DNA of 64,000 bases from JALORV01 sp963702595 (GTDB taxonomy: Bacteria; Pseudomonadota; Gammaproteobacteria; Burkholderiales; Burkholderiaceae_F), in contig CAVPDC010000010.1 of NCBI GenBank assembly GCA_963702595.1, forward strand, positions 1 to 64,000, in the 5' to 3' direction. Made by a program: the position numbers and the translations under genes. Shown piece by piece: positions 57,201-64,000 of this stretch; position 1 is the stretch's first letter, and the number at the start of each line of letters is the position of its first letter. The notes under the pieces are model-generated. The model did not search any database, had not been told where the DNA came from, and was given only the letters and a program-made list of their open reading frames with translations.

Positions 57201-58170
57201 TGCCGACCGCTGGATGGTGGTGTCGGGCAGCGGCGGCATCACGCTCTCGCCGCAGCGGGCGGAGCTCTATGCCAAGCTGACCGTCGACGGCGCGTACATC
57301 GATTTCGACGGACTGCGCGGTGGGCGCAGCCTGCCGAACGATGTCGTGGTGACGCGCGCCGGCGCACAACGCAAGGCGAGCGCAGCCGCGCCGGTGGACG
57401 TGACGCTCGACGTGCAAGGCTCACTCGGACGGCGCTTCTACATCGAGGGAGCCGGCCTCGAAGCACGGCTGGCCGGGGCCGTGAGCCTCAGCGGACGCCC
57501 TTCGCAACTGCGGGCAGAAGGCACCGTGCAGGCGGTAGACGGCGTGTTTGCCGGCTATGGCCAGCGACTGCGAATCGAACGCGGCATCGTCACCTTCCAG
57601 GGCCCGATCGACAACCCGGCGCTCAACGTGCTCGCCGTGCGTGCCGGGCTGCCGGTCGAAGTGGGTGTCGCCATCAGCGGAACCGCGCAGCGGCCCTTCG
57701 TGCGCCTGCACTCCGATCCCTCGATGTCGGACACTGAAAAGCTCAACTGGCTGGTGCTCGGCCGGCCGCCGGGGGCGAGCGACGGCAACGACCGCGCGAT
57801 GCTCTCGGCCGCGGCCAGCGCGCTGTTCGCCGGCCAGGCCGACAGCGCCAGTGCCGGCATCATGCGCACGTTCGGCATCGACCAGATCACACTGCAGTCC
57901 GGCCAGAGCAACGCGTCACTGCTGCCGAGGGAAACCGTCGCCGGGCGCCTGCGCAGTAGCGGCATGACGACCACGAGTTCGGCGGCGTCCGACTTCCTCG
58001 CCGTCGGCAAGCGGATCAATGATGACCTGTTCCTGTCCTTCGAGCAGGCGCTGAGTGGTGCCGAGTACTTCGTTGCGCTCAACTACCGGCTGACGCGCCA
58101 CCTCTCGCTGATCGCCCGCGCCGGCAGCACCAACGCACTCGACCTGGTCTATTCCATCGCCTTCGACTGA
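54211..58170 (+). CDS. tamB: translocation and assembly module protein TamB
   Basis: A 1319-residue protein anchored by one N-terminal transmembrane helix (about 22-48: SSVAVVLGPALLALLALAATT). It is followed by over 1000 residues of repetitive beta-rich AsmA-like sequence expected to form a long periplasmic groove. The C-terminal DUF490/TamB domain (about 950-1319) includes RIERGIVTFQGPIDNPALNV, the conserved DTEKLNWLVLGRPP and the closing GAEYFVALNYRLTRHLSLIARAG. It pairs with TamA and is implicated in lipid transport between membranes. Length is similar to E. coli TamB (1259). The stop codon lies in a small hairpin. Confidence 0.93.
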   Translation: MSKPPPSPPAAAPKRLRPRWVSSVAVVLGPALLALLALAATTAWLVTTSAGLRAAAALASTFVPGLTLSGVEGSLGSGVRIERFELKRAGWGVAADSVAVDLREWSLRQRSLDVERLAAKRLQVDWVTSDGPSTPPASLGLPFDLGVRRGSIQELAIGSREAAPTLFHRVEFGGRMNLQGIEVTDLAGEFERTRIQAQGRIGASEPFATDARAQLSSSLQGRTVVATASATGSLQRLRLGINADDSAARARVDAVLLAFADVPFERLAVDIETFDPALWMSGVPSMQLRARADLAPTTLADGTWSVGGPFSAENSTAGPIDRNRLPIRSLRGTLAWAAQSLRLDIERAEGVRGHANGALIWSKADGVQAAARFSGVDASTLHSQMVVTNASGQIDYSFLAGEQRFVGSARNTGALPLSADIDASVRAEVLELARARLSLGEGRADLSGRFELGGARSARFSGSFKDLDLARLVRGIDTRLNGTLEFVGRLQTPLSGRATFALADSRIAGRPVSGRGSIEAVGTQFDADVELRSGTARLAAFGGIGAGRELALEFFAPELGMLLPGYGGRIDARATLAGELDSARIEATAAGKNLLLPGGHRIGSVLASFRGGVAATEPFALTVDLAQHTAPRGPEQSIAGATLIGRGTTANATLELNGASGSQQPVRIIANGGLSDGAWRGSLVAAEIGAPVDLLMRSPTPLMISLNAIALGPAEFLLHGTHFTNFEVQRKDGRWHTSGQFEGLQPQALDAQARAPRRVVRSGTGDRVPLTLAGRWDLEYADAVNGIAVIERSGGDIYSGIDALSPIGVSDVGAALNVLDNRVTGNVYMRGRALGKIDAAIDAYVDPAAPGGRLLAQERPFRVVVDATLPDLSWIGPLIGDNVQFGGSGSINATIGGTPADPTSTGTMRGEALRLAWVDQAVRMENGRLDAVLDDGVLVINELKFSGNPRVAPLDKRALEGLDSNRPFEVRAVGRIALRSLAGSIGVQATQLPVLQRADRWMVVSGSGGITLSPQRAELYAKLTVDGAYIDFDGLRGGRSLPNDVVVTRAGAQRKASAAAPVDVTLDVQGSLGRRFYIEGAGLEARLAGAVSLSGRPSQLRAEGTVQAVDGVFAGYGQRLRIERGIVTFQGPIDNPALNVLAVRAGLPVEVGVAISGTAQRPFVRLHSDPSMSDTEKLNWLVLGRPPGASDGNDRAMLSAAASALFAGQADSASAGIMRTFGIDQITLQSGQSNASLLPRETVAGRLRSSGMTTTSSAASDFLAVGKRINDDLFLSFEQALSGAEYFVALNYRLTRHLSLIARAGSTNALDLVYSIAFD

Positions 58171-58180
58171 GGCTCAGTCG
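58164..58180. terminator. convergent hairpin at the tamB end
   Basis: CGACTGA (58164-58170, containing the tamB stop codon) and TCAGTCG (58174-58180) form a perfect 7-bp stem with a three-base loop. It lies in the 12-base gap between the convergent tamB and RND permease genes. There is no U-tract. Confidence 0.45.
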
Positions 58181-58182
58181 AG

Positions 58183-61100
58183 TCAGGCCGGATCGGGCAA
58201 GGCGTTGGCCGGCAGCGTGCCTCGCTCAGGCCGCGTAACCCGGAACCACGCCGCGTACAGCGCGGGCAGGAATAGCAGCGTCAACGCGGTGGCGACGATC
58301 AGGCCGCCCATGATCGCGATCGCCATCGGTCCCCAGAAGGTGCTGCGCGACAGCGGAATCATCGCCAGCACGGCGGCGGCCGCGGTCAGCACGATCGGAC
58401 GCAGTCGCCGCACGGCGGCCTCGATGATGGCGTCCCACGTCGGCATGCCTGCCTCGCAGTTGCGTTCGATCTGGTCGACCAGGATCACCGAGTTGCGGAT
58501 GATCATGCCGAACATTGCGATGACGCCCAACTGGGCGACGAATCCGAACGGCGCACGGAACAGCAGCAGGCCCAGCGACGCACCGATCAGTCCGAGCGGG
58601 CCCGTGAGAAACACCAGCATCGAACGCGAAAACGTGCGGAGCTGCAGCATCAGCAGGGTGAAGACGATGAACAGCATCAACGGCACGTTGGCCATGATTG
58701 CCGTCCCGGCTTTGGACGATTCCTCGGCTGCGCCGGCGATCGCGATCTGGTAGCCCTCCGGCAGTCGCTTCTGAAGTGTGGCGAGCTTCGGGTCGGCTGC
58801 GATCTGTGTCGAGACCGTCTGACCCTGGATGCCTTCGCGCACGTCGCTTTGTACCGTGATCGCATAGTCGCGGTCCTGTCGCCAGATGATGCCGGGCTCC
58901 CAGCCGAATTCGATCTTCACGAGTTGCGACAGCGGCACGGCCTTGCCGCTAGCCGTCGCGATGTTGGCCTCGGCCAGGCGCGACATCACGGCGCGTTCGT
59001 CCAACGGCTGCCGCAGCACGATATCGATCAGTTGATCGCCTTCGCGGAACTGCCCGATCGTCGTGCCGGAAAGCAGGGTCTGCGCCGCACGCGCCAGAGT
59101 CTGAGTCGACATGCCGAGGGCGCGGGCGCGGTCCTGGTCGAGCGTCAGGCTCAGGCGCTTGACGCTCTCGTTCCAGTTGTCGTTCACTCCGCGCGTGTTC
59201 GGGTTCGCGCGCATGATGTCCTTGACCTGATCGGCAACCTGACGCACGGTGCGCGCATCCGGTCCCTGGACACGGAACTGCACCGGATAGGACACCGGGG
59301 GCCCATTGGGCAGCAGTTTCACCCGGCCGCGCAGGTTGGGCAGGTCATTGCGGAACAGTTCGATCATCTTCACCCGCAGCCGGTCGCGGCTCGCCAGATC
59401 CTTCGGCGTCACGACGATCTCCGCGAGATTGCTGTTGCTGAACTGCTGGTCCTGTGGCAGATAGAAGCGCGGCGCTCCCGTTCCCACGTAGCTCACGTAC
59501 CAGTCGAGTTCCGGCTGTTGCGCCAGCCAGCGCTCGAACACGCGCGTTTCCACCGCGGTCGCCTCGAGGCTCGAGCCTTCCGGCAGCCACAGATCAACCA
59601 CGAGTTCGAGCCGACTCGAATCGGGGAAGAACTGTTGCTCGATGAAACGGAAGCCGCCGATGCCGAGCGCAAGCGCCGCGAGCGTGATCGCGATCACCGT
59701 CTTGCGCCAATCGACACACCAGTCCACGAGCGCGCGGAAGCGGGAATAAAACGGGGTCGCAAAGATTTCAGCCGCGTCGTGCGCGCGCGACTGTGGCTTG
59801 ACCTTGAGTAGCCACACACCGAGCAGCGGAACGAAGAGCACGGCGACGAACCATGAGATCACCAGCGCCATTGCAGTGACCTGGAAAATGGACATCGTGT
59901 ACTCGCCTGCCGACGATTTCGCGATTGCAATCGGCAGGAATCCGGCGGCGGTGATCAGGGTTCCGGTGAGCATCGGCATGGCCGTCGTCTCGTACATCGA
60001 CGTGACCGCAACTGCCTTGCTAGCGCCCTCCTCGAGTTTGCGGACCATCATTTCCACCGCGATGATGGCGTCGTCCACCAGCAGGCCGAGGGCGACGATC
60101 AGCGCGCCGAGCGAGATCTTGTGCAGGTTGATCCCGAACAGCCACATGCCGAGGAACGTGAGCGCCAGCACCAGCGGGATCGTTGCCAGCACGACCAGGC
60201 CCGGCCCGGGATCCACCCGCAGTGGCCGCGTGTGCAGACCGAGGCTGAGGAACGACACACCGAGCACCACGACCAGTGCTTCCACGAGGACGCGCAGGAA
60301 ATCGTTGACCGACGTGGCAACTGCGCGCGGCTGGTCGGCCACCTTGACCATGTCGATGCCGACCGGCAGCGAGAGCGCCAGGCGCTGCCCGGTCTCCGTA
60401 AGGTCCTTGCCGAGCTGGATGATGTCGCCGCCCTTCACCATCGAGACGCCGAGCCCGATCACCTCGCGCCCCTGGACACCAGCCCGTCCGGCCCGCATCC
60501 GGTCGCGCGGCGGATCGATGTAGGCGCGGTTCACCGTGGCGATATCGGCGAGCTTGTAGGTGAGGCCATTGCTCCGGATCGGAAGCTGGCGCAGATCATC
60601 GAGCGAGCGGAACTCGCCACTGACGCGCACCTGCAGGTTGTCGGTGGGCAGCACGAGCACGCCGGCCCCTTCGACCGCGTTCTGCGCGCCAATTTGCGCC
60701 GCCAGCTGGGCGATGTCGAGCCCGATCTGTGCCAGCTTCTTGTCGGAGATCTCGATGTAGATCTTCTCGTCCTGCACGCCGAACAGATCCACCTTGGCCA
60801 CGTTCGGCACGCGCAGTAGTTGCTGGCGCACCGCCTCGACGTGGTCCTTCAGCTCACGGTAGGTGAAGCCGTCGGACGAGAACGCGTACATCACGCCATA
60901 GACGTCGCCGAACTCGTCGTTGAAAAATGGTCCCTGCACGTTCGACGGTAGCGTGCCTCGTATGTCACTGATCTTCTTGCGCACCTGGTACCAGGCGTCG
61001 ACCACGTCGTGGCCACGCATCGACTCCTTCAGCTGCACGAAGATCAGCGTCTCGCCGGGCTTGCTGTACGAGCGCAGCTTCTCGAGGCCGGGGGCCTCCT

Positions 61101-61332
61101 GCAGCTTCTTCTCGAGCTTGTCGGTGACCTGTTCGGCCATCTGGGTCGCGGTGGCGCCTGGCCAGTACGCGCGCACGACCATCGTGCGGAACGTGAACGG
61201 AGGGTCCTCGTCCTGGCCGAGGCGATCGAAAGCGAACAGTCCTCCGAGCAGTAGGACGACCATCAGGTAGCGCACCAGGGGCTGGTGCTCGATCGCCCAG
61301 GTCGAAAGGTTGAAGCCGCCGCCGCGCACCAT
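58183..61332 (-). CDS. RND-family efflux permease (second system)
   Basis: A 1049-residue HAE-RND pump. It begins NLSTWAIEHQPLVRYLMVVL, then DPPFTFRTMVVRAYWPGATA. TM4 carries ISLGALIVALGLLVDDAIIAVEMM with its aspartate pair, and the second half has FGFVAQLGVIAMFGMIIRNSVIL. It resembles the pump at 36993 in overall layout but differs enough to be an old paralogue. Its ATG lies four bases after the adaptor's stop codon, so the operon is adaptor-permease without an outer-membrane channel in view. The NodT-type channel at 40824 or another could serve both; that is inference. Confidence 0.93.
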   Translation of the reverse strand: MVRGGGFNLSTWAIEHQPLVRYLMVVLLLGGLFAFDRLGQDEDPPFTFRTMVVRAYWPGATATQMAEQVTDKLEKKLQEAPGLEKLRSYSKPGETLIFVQLKESMRGHDVVDAWYQVRKKISDIRGTLPSNVQGPFFNDEFGDVYGVMYAFSSDGFTYRELKDHVEAVRQQLLRVPNVAKVDLFGVQDEKIYIEISDKKLAQIGLDIAQLAAQIGAQNAVEGAGVLVLPTDNLQVRVSGEFRSLDDLRQLPIRSNGLTYKLADIATVNRAYIDPPRDRMRAGRAGVQGREVIGLGVSMVKGGDIIQLGKDLTETGQRLALSLPVGIDMVKVADQPRAVATSVNDFLRVLVEALVVVLGVSFLSLGLHTRPLRVDPGPGLVVLATIPLVLALTFLGMWLFGINLHKISLGALIVALGLLVDDAIIAVEMMVRKLEEGASKAVAVTSMYETTAMPMLTGTLITAAGFLPIAIAKSSAGEYTMSIFQVTAMALVISWFVAVLFVPLLGVWLLKVKPQSRAHDAAEIFATPFYSRFRALVDWCVDWRKTVIAITLAALALGIGGFRFIEQQFFPDSSRLELVVDLWLPEGSSLEATAVETRVFERWLAQQPELDWYVSYVGTGAPRFYLPQDQQFSNSNLAEIVVTPKDLASRDRLRVKMIELFRNDLPNLRGRVKLLPNGPPVSYPVQFRVQGPDARTVRQVADQVKDIMRANPNTRGVNDNWNESVKRLSLTLDQDRARALGMSTQTLARAAQTLLSGTTIGQFREGDQLIDIVLRQPLDERAVMSRLAEANIATASGKAVPLSQLVKIEFGWEPGIIWRQDRDYAITVQSDVREGIQGQTVSTQIAADPKLATLQKRLPEGYQIAIAGAAEESSKAGTAIMANVPLMLFIVFTLLMLQLRTFSRSMLVFLTGPLGLIGASLGLLLFRAPFGFVAQLGVIAMFGMIIRNSVILVDQIERNCEAGMPTWDAIIEAAVRRLRPIVLTAAAAVLAMIPLSRSTFWGPMAIAIMGGLIVATALTLLFLPALYAAWFRVTRPERGTLPANALPDPA

Positions 61333-61336
61333 CGGA

Positions 61337-62455
61337 TCAGCTCTTCTTGCGCACGTCGGGCCTCAGGGTCGCCGGGCCGGCGGGAGCCAGTTCCATCGCC
61401 TCGCTCAGCAGTCGCACCTTCTGCCCGTCCTTGAGCTGGTGCACACCGGCCGTCACGATCATGTCGCCGGCCTTGAGACCCTCGCTGATAACGATCTCGT
61501 TTCCTGCCACATTGGCAATCTGCACCGGCGTGCGACGCACCGTGTGGCTCGCGGGGTCGACCACCCAGGCGTGCGTTGCACCGCCTTCGGCCAGCAGCGC
61601 CTGCAGAGGCACCGCGATGACCGACTGCGCGAGTGACGTCGCAAACGACACGGTCGCCGTCATGCCCAGGGCCGCGGTCGCGGGCGGATTAATCAACGCG
61701 ATCCGTGCGGGGAAAGTGCGCGTCGCCGGATCGGCCGCCGGCGACACTTCGCGCACACGGCCATCGATGGCGTCGCCACCCGCCCACAGACGCACCTTGA
61801 CGTCGCGCGCACTCTTCAGCATCGCAAGCTGTTGTTCAGGAATACCGATGGCAACTTCCATCTCGCCGGTGCGCGCAAGCCGGATAACCGACTGGCCGGC
61901 AGAAACGACCTGTCCGACTTCCGCGTCGACGCCGACGACGATCGCGTCATGCGGGGCACGCAACACGGCGTATCCCGCCTGGTTGCCGCTCGTGCGTGCG
62001 TTGGCTTCGGCTTGCAGGTACCGGGCCTCGGCAGCGTCGAGCGCCGCCTTGCGACGGTCGAGGTCCGCCTGGCTGATGAAGCCTTTGTGTTGAAGTTCCT
62101 CGAAACGACGGTAGTCGGCGCGCTGCTGGTCACGATCGACCTGCGCCGCATTCAGTCCCGCGTCGGCCGCCTGCACGGCCAGCCGATAGTCCTGCGGATC
62201 GAGGCTCGCGAGCGGCTGGCCCGCGCGCACCGACTGGCCGACGTCGACTTGGCGCTGCGTCACCCGCCCCGGCACCTGGAATCCGGCTCGTGTCTCGACG
62301 CGGGGGCGCACATCTCCGGAGAATTCGGCGATCGCACTGGTCGAACGCAGGCCGACGGTCAGCGTCCGGACCGGACGAATGTCTTCCGTGGTTGTGACCT
62401 GGCGTCCGCAGGCCAGGAGACCGACGAAAAGAGCCGCAAACAGGATCGAGCGCAT
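61337..62455 (-). CDS. RND efflux periplasmic adaptor (second system)
   Basis: A 372-residue membrane fusion protein. The lipoprotein signal ends GLLAC (Cys16), followed by DIRPVRTLTVG. The hairpin (about 95-150: GLNAAQVDRDQQRADYRRFEELQHKG ... AALDAAEARYLQAEANARTSG) sits between lipoyl halves, and the ending GLKAGDMIVTAGVHQLKDGQKVRLL matches the family. A sigma-70-type promoter and a TetR-type palindrome lie immediately upstream, so the system is probably repressed until an inducer is present. The regulator gene is not in the window. Confidence 0.92.
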   Translation of the reverse strand: MRSILFAALFVGLLACGRQVTTTEDIRPVRTLTVGLRSTSAIAEFSGDVRPRVETRAGFQVPGRVTQRQVDVGQSVRAGQPLASLDPQDYRLAVQAADAGLNAAQVDRDQQRADYRRFEELQHKGFISQADLDRRKAALDAAEARYLQAEANARTSGNQAGYAVLRAPHDAIVVGVDAEVGQVVSAGQSVIRLARTGEMEVAIGIPEQQLAMLKSARDVKVRLWAGGDAIDGRVREVSPAADPATRTFPARIALINPPATAALGMTATVSFATSLAQSVIAVPLQALLAEGGATHAWVVDPASHTVRRTPVQIANVAGNEIVISEGLKAGDMIVTAGVHQLKDGQKVRLLSEAMELAPAGPATLRPDVRKKS

Positions 62456-62472
62456 GGCAGGACCAGTAAATA

Positions 62473-62516
62473 ACTGACTGGTCAGTAATATAGCCAGCGC
62501 CTGAGTCCCCGGTCAA
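62473..62516 (-). promoter_or_regulatory. promoter with overlapping TetR-type operator for the second RND operon
   Basis: On the minus strand, TTGACC (62516-62511) and TATATT (62492-62487) are 18 bases apart. Directly after the -10 lies the perfect palindrome ACTGAC-CA-GTCAGT (62486-62473), covering the expected transcription start. This is the classic position for repression by a TetR-family protein. The adaptor start codon follows 18 bases later. Confidence 0.75.
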
Positions 62517-62547
62517 CTCCTTGTGCGTCGCACATACAACACCCGGA

Positions 62548-62943
62548 TCAGGCGAGCGACCGCACGGTGGCGATTCCAGCCAGAGTGGCCAGCACCGAGC
62601 CCGCCACGTGCAACGCCGTATGGACGGCCGCCGCCTGCCATTGCTCTCCCTGCAGCAGAGCGACGCTTTCCGCCGAAAACGTGGAAAAGGTGGTCAGCCC
62701 TCCAAGGAAGCCGGTGATGATGACCAGGCGCCAGGCCGGCGCAATTGCCGGGTGGGCGGCGAATACGGCCACTGCGACGCCAACCAGGTAGCCGCCCATG
62801 AGATTTGCGACCAGGGTTCCCAACGGCAGGTGCACCAGGCGCGGATTGAGCCAGTAAGACAGCGCCCAACGCAGCCAGGCGCCCAGCACCGCCCCGACGG
62901 CGACGGCTGCGAGGACCGTGATGAGCGGGCCGTCGCGCGTCAT
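62548..62943 (-). CDS. crcB: fluoride exporter CrcB/Fluc
   Basis: A 131-residue four-helix protein of the CrcB family, dual-topology dimeric fluoride channels that lower cytoplasmic fluoride. Typical elements are GAVLGAWLRWALSYWLNP, PLGTLVANLMGGYLVG with the conserved Asn, and the phenylalanine-rich GFLGGLTTFSTFSAE motif that lines the pore. The ATG overlaps the moaE stop codon by four bases (ATGA). No fluoride riboswitch was seen, as the gene has almost no leader of its own. Confidence 0.93.
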   Translation of the reverse strand: MTRDGPLITVLAAVAVGAVLGAWLRWALSYWLNPRLVHLPLGTLVANLMGGYLVGVAVAVFAAHPAIAPAWRLVIITGFLGGLTTFSTFSAESVALLQGEQWQAAAVHTALHVAGSVLATLAGIATVRSLA

Positions 62944-63404
62944 GACTGCCTTTCCGAAGCGGCCCAGCGGGCACGTGCCGCACTGTCGCTTTCGCGGGCG
63001 TCGACCCAGCGCACACCCTCGGGTGTCGCCTCTTTCTTCCAGAACGGCGCGTCGGTCTTGAGGTAGTCCATGACGAACTCACAGGCCGCGAACGCCTCGC
63101 CGCGGTGGGCGCTGGTGACGATCACTAAAACGATGGGATCAGTCGGTTGCAGCTCCCCGACTCGATGGATCACCAGCACATCGTAGAGATCCCACCGCCG
63201 GCTCGCCTGCTCGACGATGCCTTCGAGCGCCCTCTCGGTCATGCCGGGATAGTGCTCGAGCGTCATCGAACCGACCGCCACGCCTTCATTCAGGTCGCGC
63301 ACGACGCCGATGAAGCAGGCGATGGCCCCGACGCGCGGATTGGCAGCGCGCAGGCACTCGATCTCGGCGTTGACGTCGAAGGCGTCGGTCTGGACGCGGA
63401 TCAT
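62940..63404 (-). CDS. moaE: molybdopterin synthase catalytic subunit MoaE
   Basis: A 154-residue MoaE. With MoaD it inserts sulfur into cyclic pyranopterin monophosphate to make molybdopterin. Conserved parts are GAIACFIGVVRDLNEG near 27-42, LEHYPGMTERALEGI, VIHRVGELQPTDPIVLVIVTSAHRGEAFAACEFVMDYLK and FWKKEATPEG with the catalytic lysines. It lies 81 bases downstream of moaD and overlaps crcB. Length is normal. Confidence 0.96.
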   Translation of the reverse strand: MIRVQTDAFDVNAEIECLRAANPRVGAIACFIGVVRDLNEGVAVGSMTLEHYPGMTERALEGIVEQASRRWDLYDVLVIHRVGELQPTDPIVLVIVTSAHRGEAFAACEFVMDYLKTDAPFWKKEATPEGVRWVDARESDSAARARWAASERQS

Positions 63405-63485
63405 CAGACAGCGCCGTGCCGCCCCGAGGCGGCGTCCCGTTCCCTGGCGGCTCGAGGAACGGAGTCAGTGGGGGCGCAAACCATC

Positions 63486-63743
63486 TCAGCCTCCCGTCAC
63501 CGGAGGAAAGAATGCGACTTCGGCCTCGTCGTGCAACCGGACGTCGCCGTGCGCCATCGACTGGTCAACCGCGGCGCGCACCTGTCTCGTACCCTCGAAG
63601 GCTGCGGCCCAGGGTTCGCCACGCGTAACCAGCCACGCGCGCAACGCATCGACCGTATCGACCCCGGGCGGCAATTCAAACTCCTCGCGCGCGCGGCCGA
63701 CGCGCTCGCGCAGCGCTGCAAAGTAGAGAACGGTCACCTTCAT
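63486..63743 (-). CDS. moaD: molybdopterin synthase sulfur carrier subunit MoaD
   Basis: An 85-residue ubiquitin-fold protein beginning MKVTVLYFAALRERVG and ending in the required C-terminal Gly-Gly (FFPPVTGG). The terminal glycine is activated by MoeB and converted to a thiocarboxylate that donates sulfur in molybdopterin synthesis. It lies 13 bases downstream of moeA and is followed by moaE, giving the usual moeA-moaD-moaE order. Confidence 0.95.
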   Translation of the reverse strand: MKVTVLYFAALRERVGRAREEFELPPGVDTVDALRAWLVTRGEPWAAAFEGTRQVRAAVDQSMAHGDVRLHDEAEVAFFPPVTGG

Positions 63744-63756
63744 CGCGACACGGGCC

Positions 63757-64000
63757 TCACGTGATCAACTCCGCGAACGGCAGATAGCGGACCCGGTCGC
63801 CGCGTGCAATCGTCGCTCCGGCCGGATGATCGATCAGTCCATCCGCCCATGCCACGGAGGTGAGGACAGCGGAGTTTTGGGTTGGGAAGAGTTCGACGCC
63901 GTTGTTCGCGTTGCGGCGCACGCGCAGGAACTCGCGGCGCCGATCCGGCCGCGGCCAGTCGAAGTCGGCGCGCAACTCGATCCCTGGTGACGGCGCAGCG
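63757..64000 (-). CDS. moeA: molybdopterin molybdenumtransferase MoeA, 3' end only
   Basis: The last 81 or so codons of a gene whose 5' part lies beyond the window. The product segment (GIELRADFDWPRPDRRREFLRV ... FPTQNSAVLTSVAWADGLI, then GDRVRYLPF) matches the MoeA C-terminal domain IV, including the NQNSGMLTSLARADGL-like motif. MoeA inserts molybdate into adenylylated molybdopterin. Identity is supported by its position immediately upstream of moaD and moaE. Confidence 0.88.
   Translation of the reverse strand, partial: AAPSPGIELRADFDWPRPDRRREFLRVRRNANNGVELFPTQNSAVLTSVAWADGLIDHPAGATIARGDRVRYLPFAELIT

Overview
The window is high-GC chromosomal DNA from a betaproteobacterium. The strongest clue is the minus-strand block pyrG-kdsA-DUF1330-eno-ftsB, an arrangement typical of Burkholderiales, Rhodocyclales and relatives. 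Support comes from the aat-bpt N-degron pair beside pyrD, a PEP-CTERM surface protein, lutAB, tamAB, clpB and Mo-cofactor genes. I cannot name the genus. No rRNA, tRNA, CRISPR array, insertion sequence or phage gene was seen.

Layout. 1-4.1 kb: DUF349 protein (frameshifted, runs off the left edge), small methyltransferase, GNAT enzyme and a COG4091 dehydrogenase. 4.2-8.8 kb: ftsB, eno, DUF1330, kdsA, pyrG. 8.9-11.8 kb: stress-type cluster of a GDPD fused by deletion to a universal stress protein (USP) remnant, a frameshifted NhaD/ArsB-like permease and an intact USP. 11.9-15.7 kb: Nudix, aat, bpt, pyrD, thpR. 15.7-18.8 kb: lutAB with a divergent IclR regulator. 18.8-26.2 kb: PBP7-type peptidase, PEP-CTERM protein with a sigma-54-like promoter, small SHOCT protein, SulP transporter, a basic unknown, a nitrobindin-like protein and a ThrE exporter. 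26.4-31.3 kb: two M17 aminopeptidases around an AbgT transporter. 31.5-35.4 kb: an SLC13 permease, a Tat-exported small protein and a second SLC13 copy lacking its 5' third. 35.8-42.3 kb: complete RND efflux operon. 42.4-48.0 kb: Mrp-type antiporter operon in archaeal Mbh gene order. 48.4-58.2 kb: patatin lipoprotein, clpB, tamA, tamB. 58.2-62.5 kb: second RND pump with a TetR-type operator. 62.5-64 kb: crcB, moaE, moaD and the moeA 3' end.

Two themes cut across the window. First, six single-base indels break otherwise well-conserved genes (DUF349, the NhaD-like permease, clpB three times, tamA). Five lie in short homopolymers, which suggests assembly or read error rather than gene decay. Second, two places look like true deletions: the USP/GDPD junction near 9814 and the SLC13 junction near 34270. 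Four convergent gene pairs end in perfect GC-rich hairpins, three of which contain stop codons.
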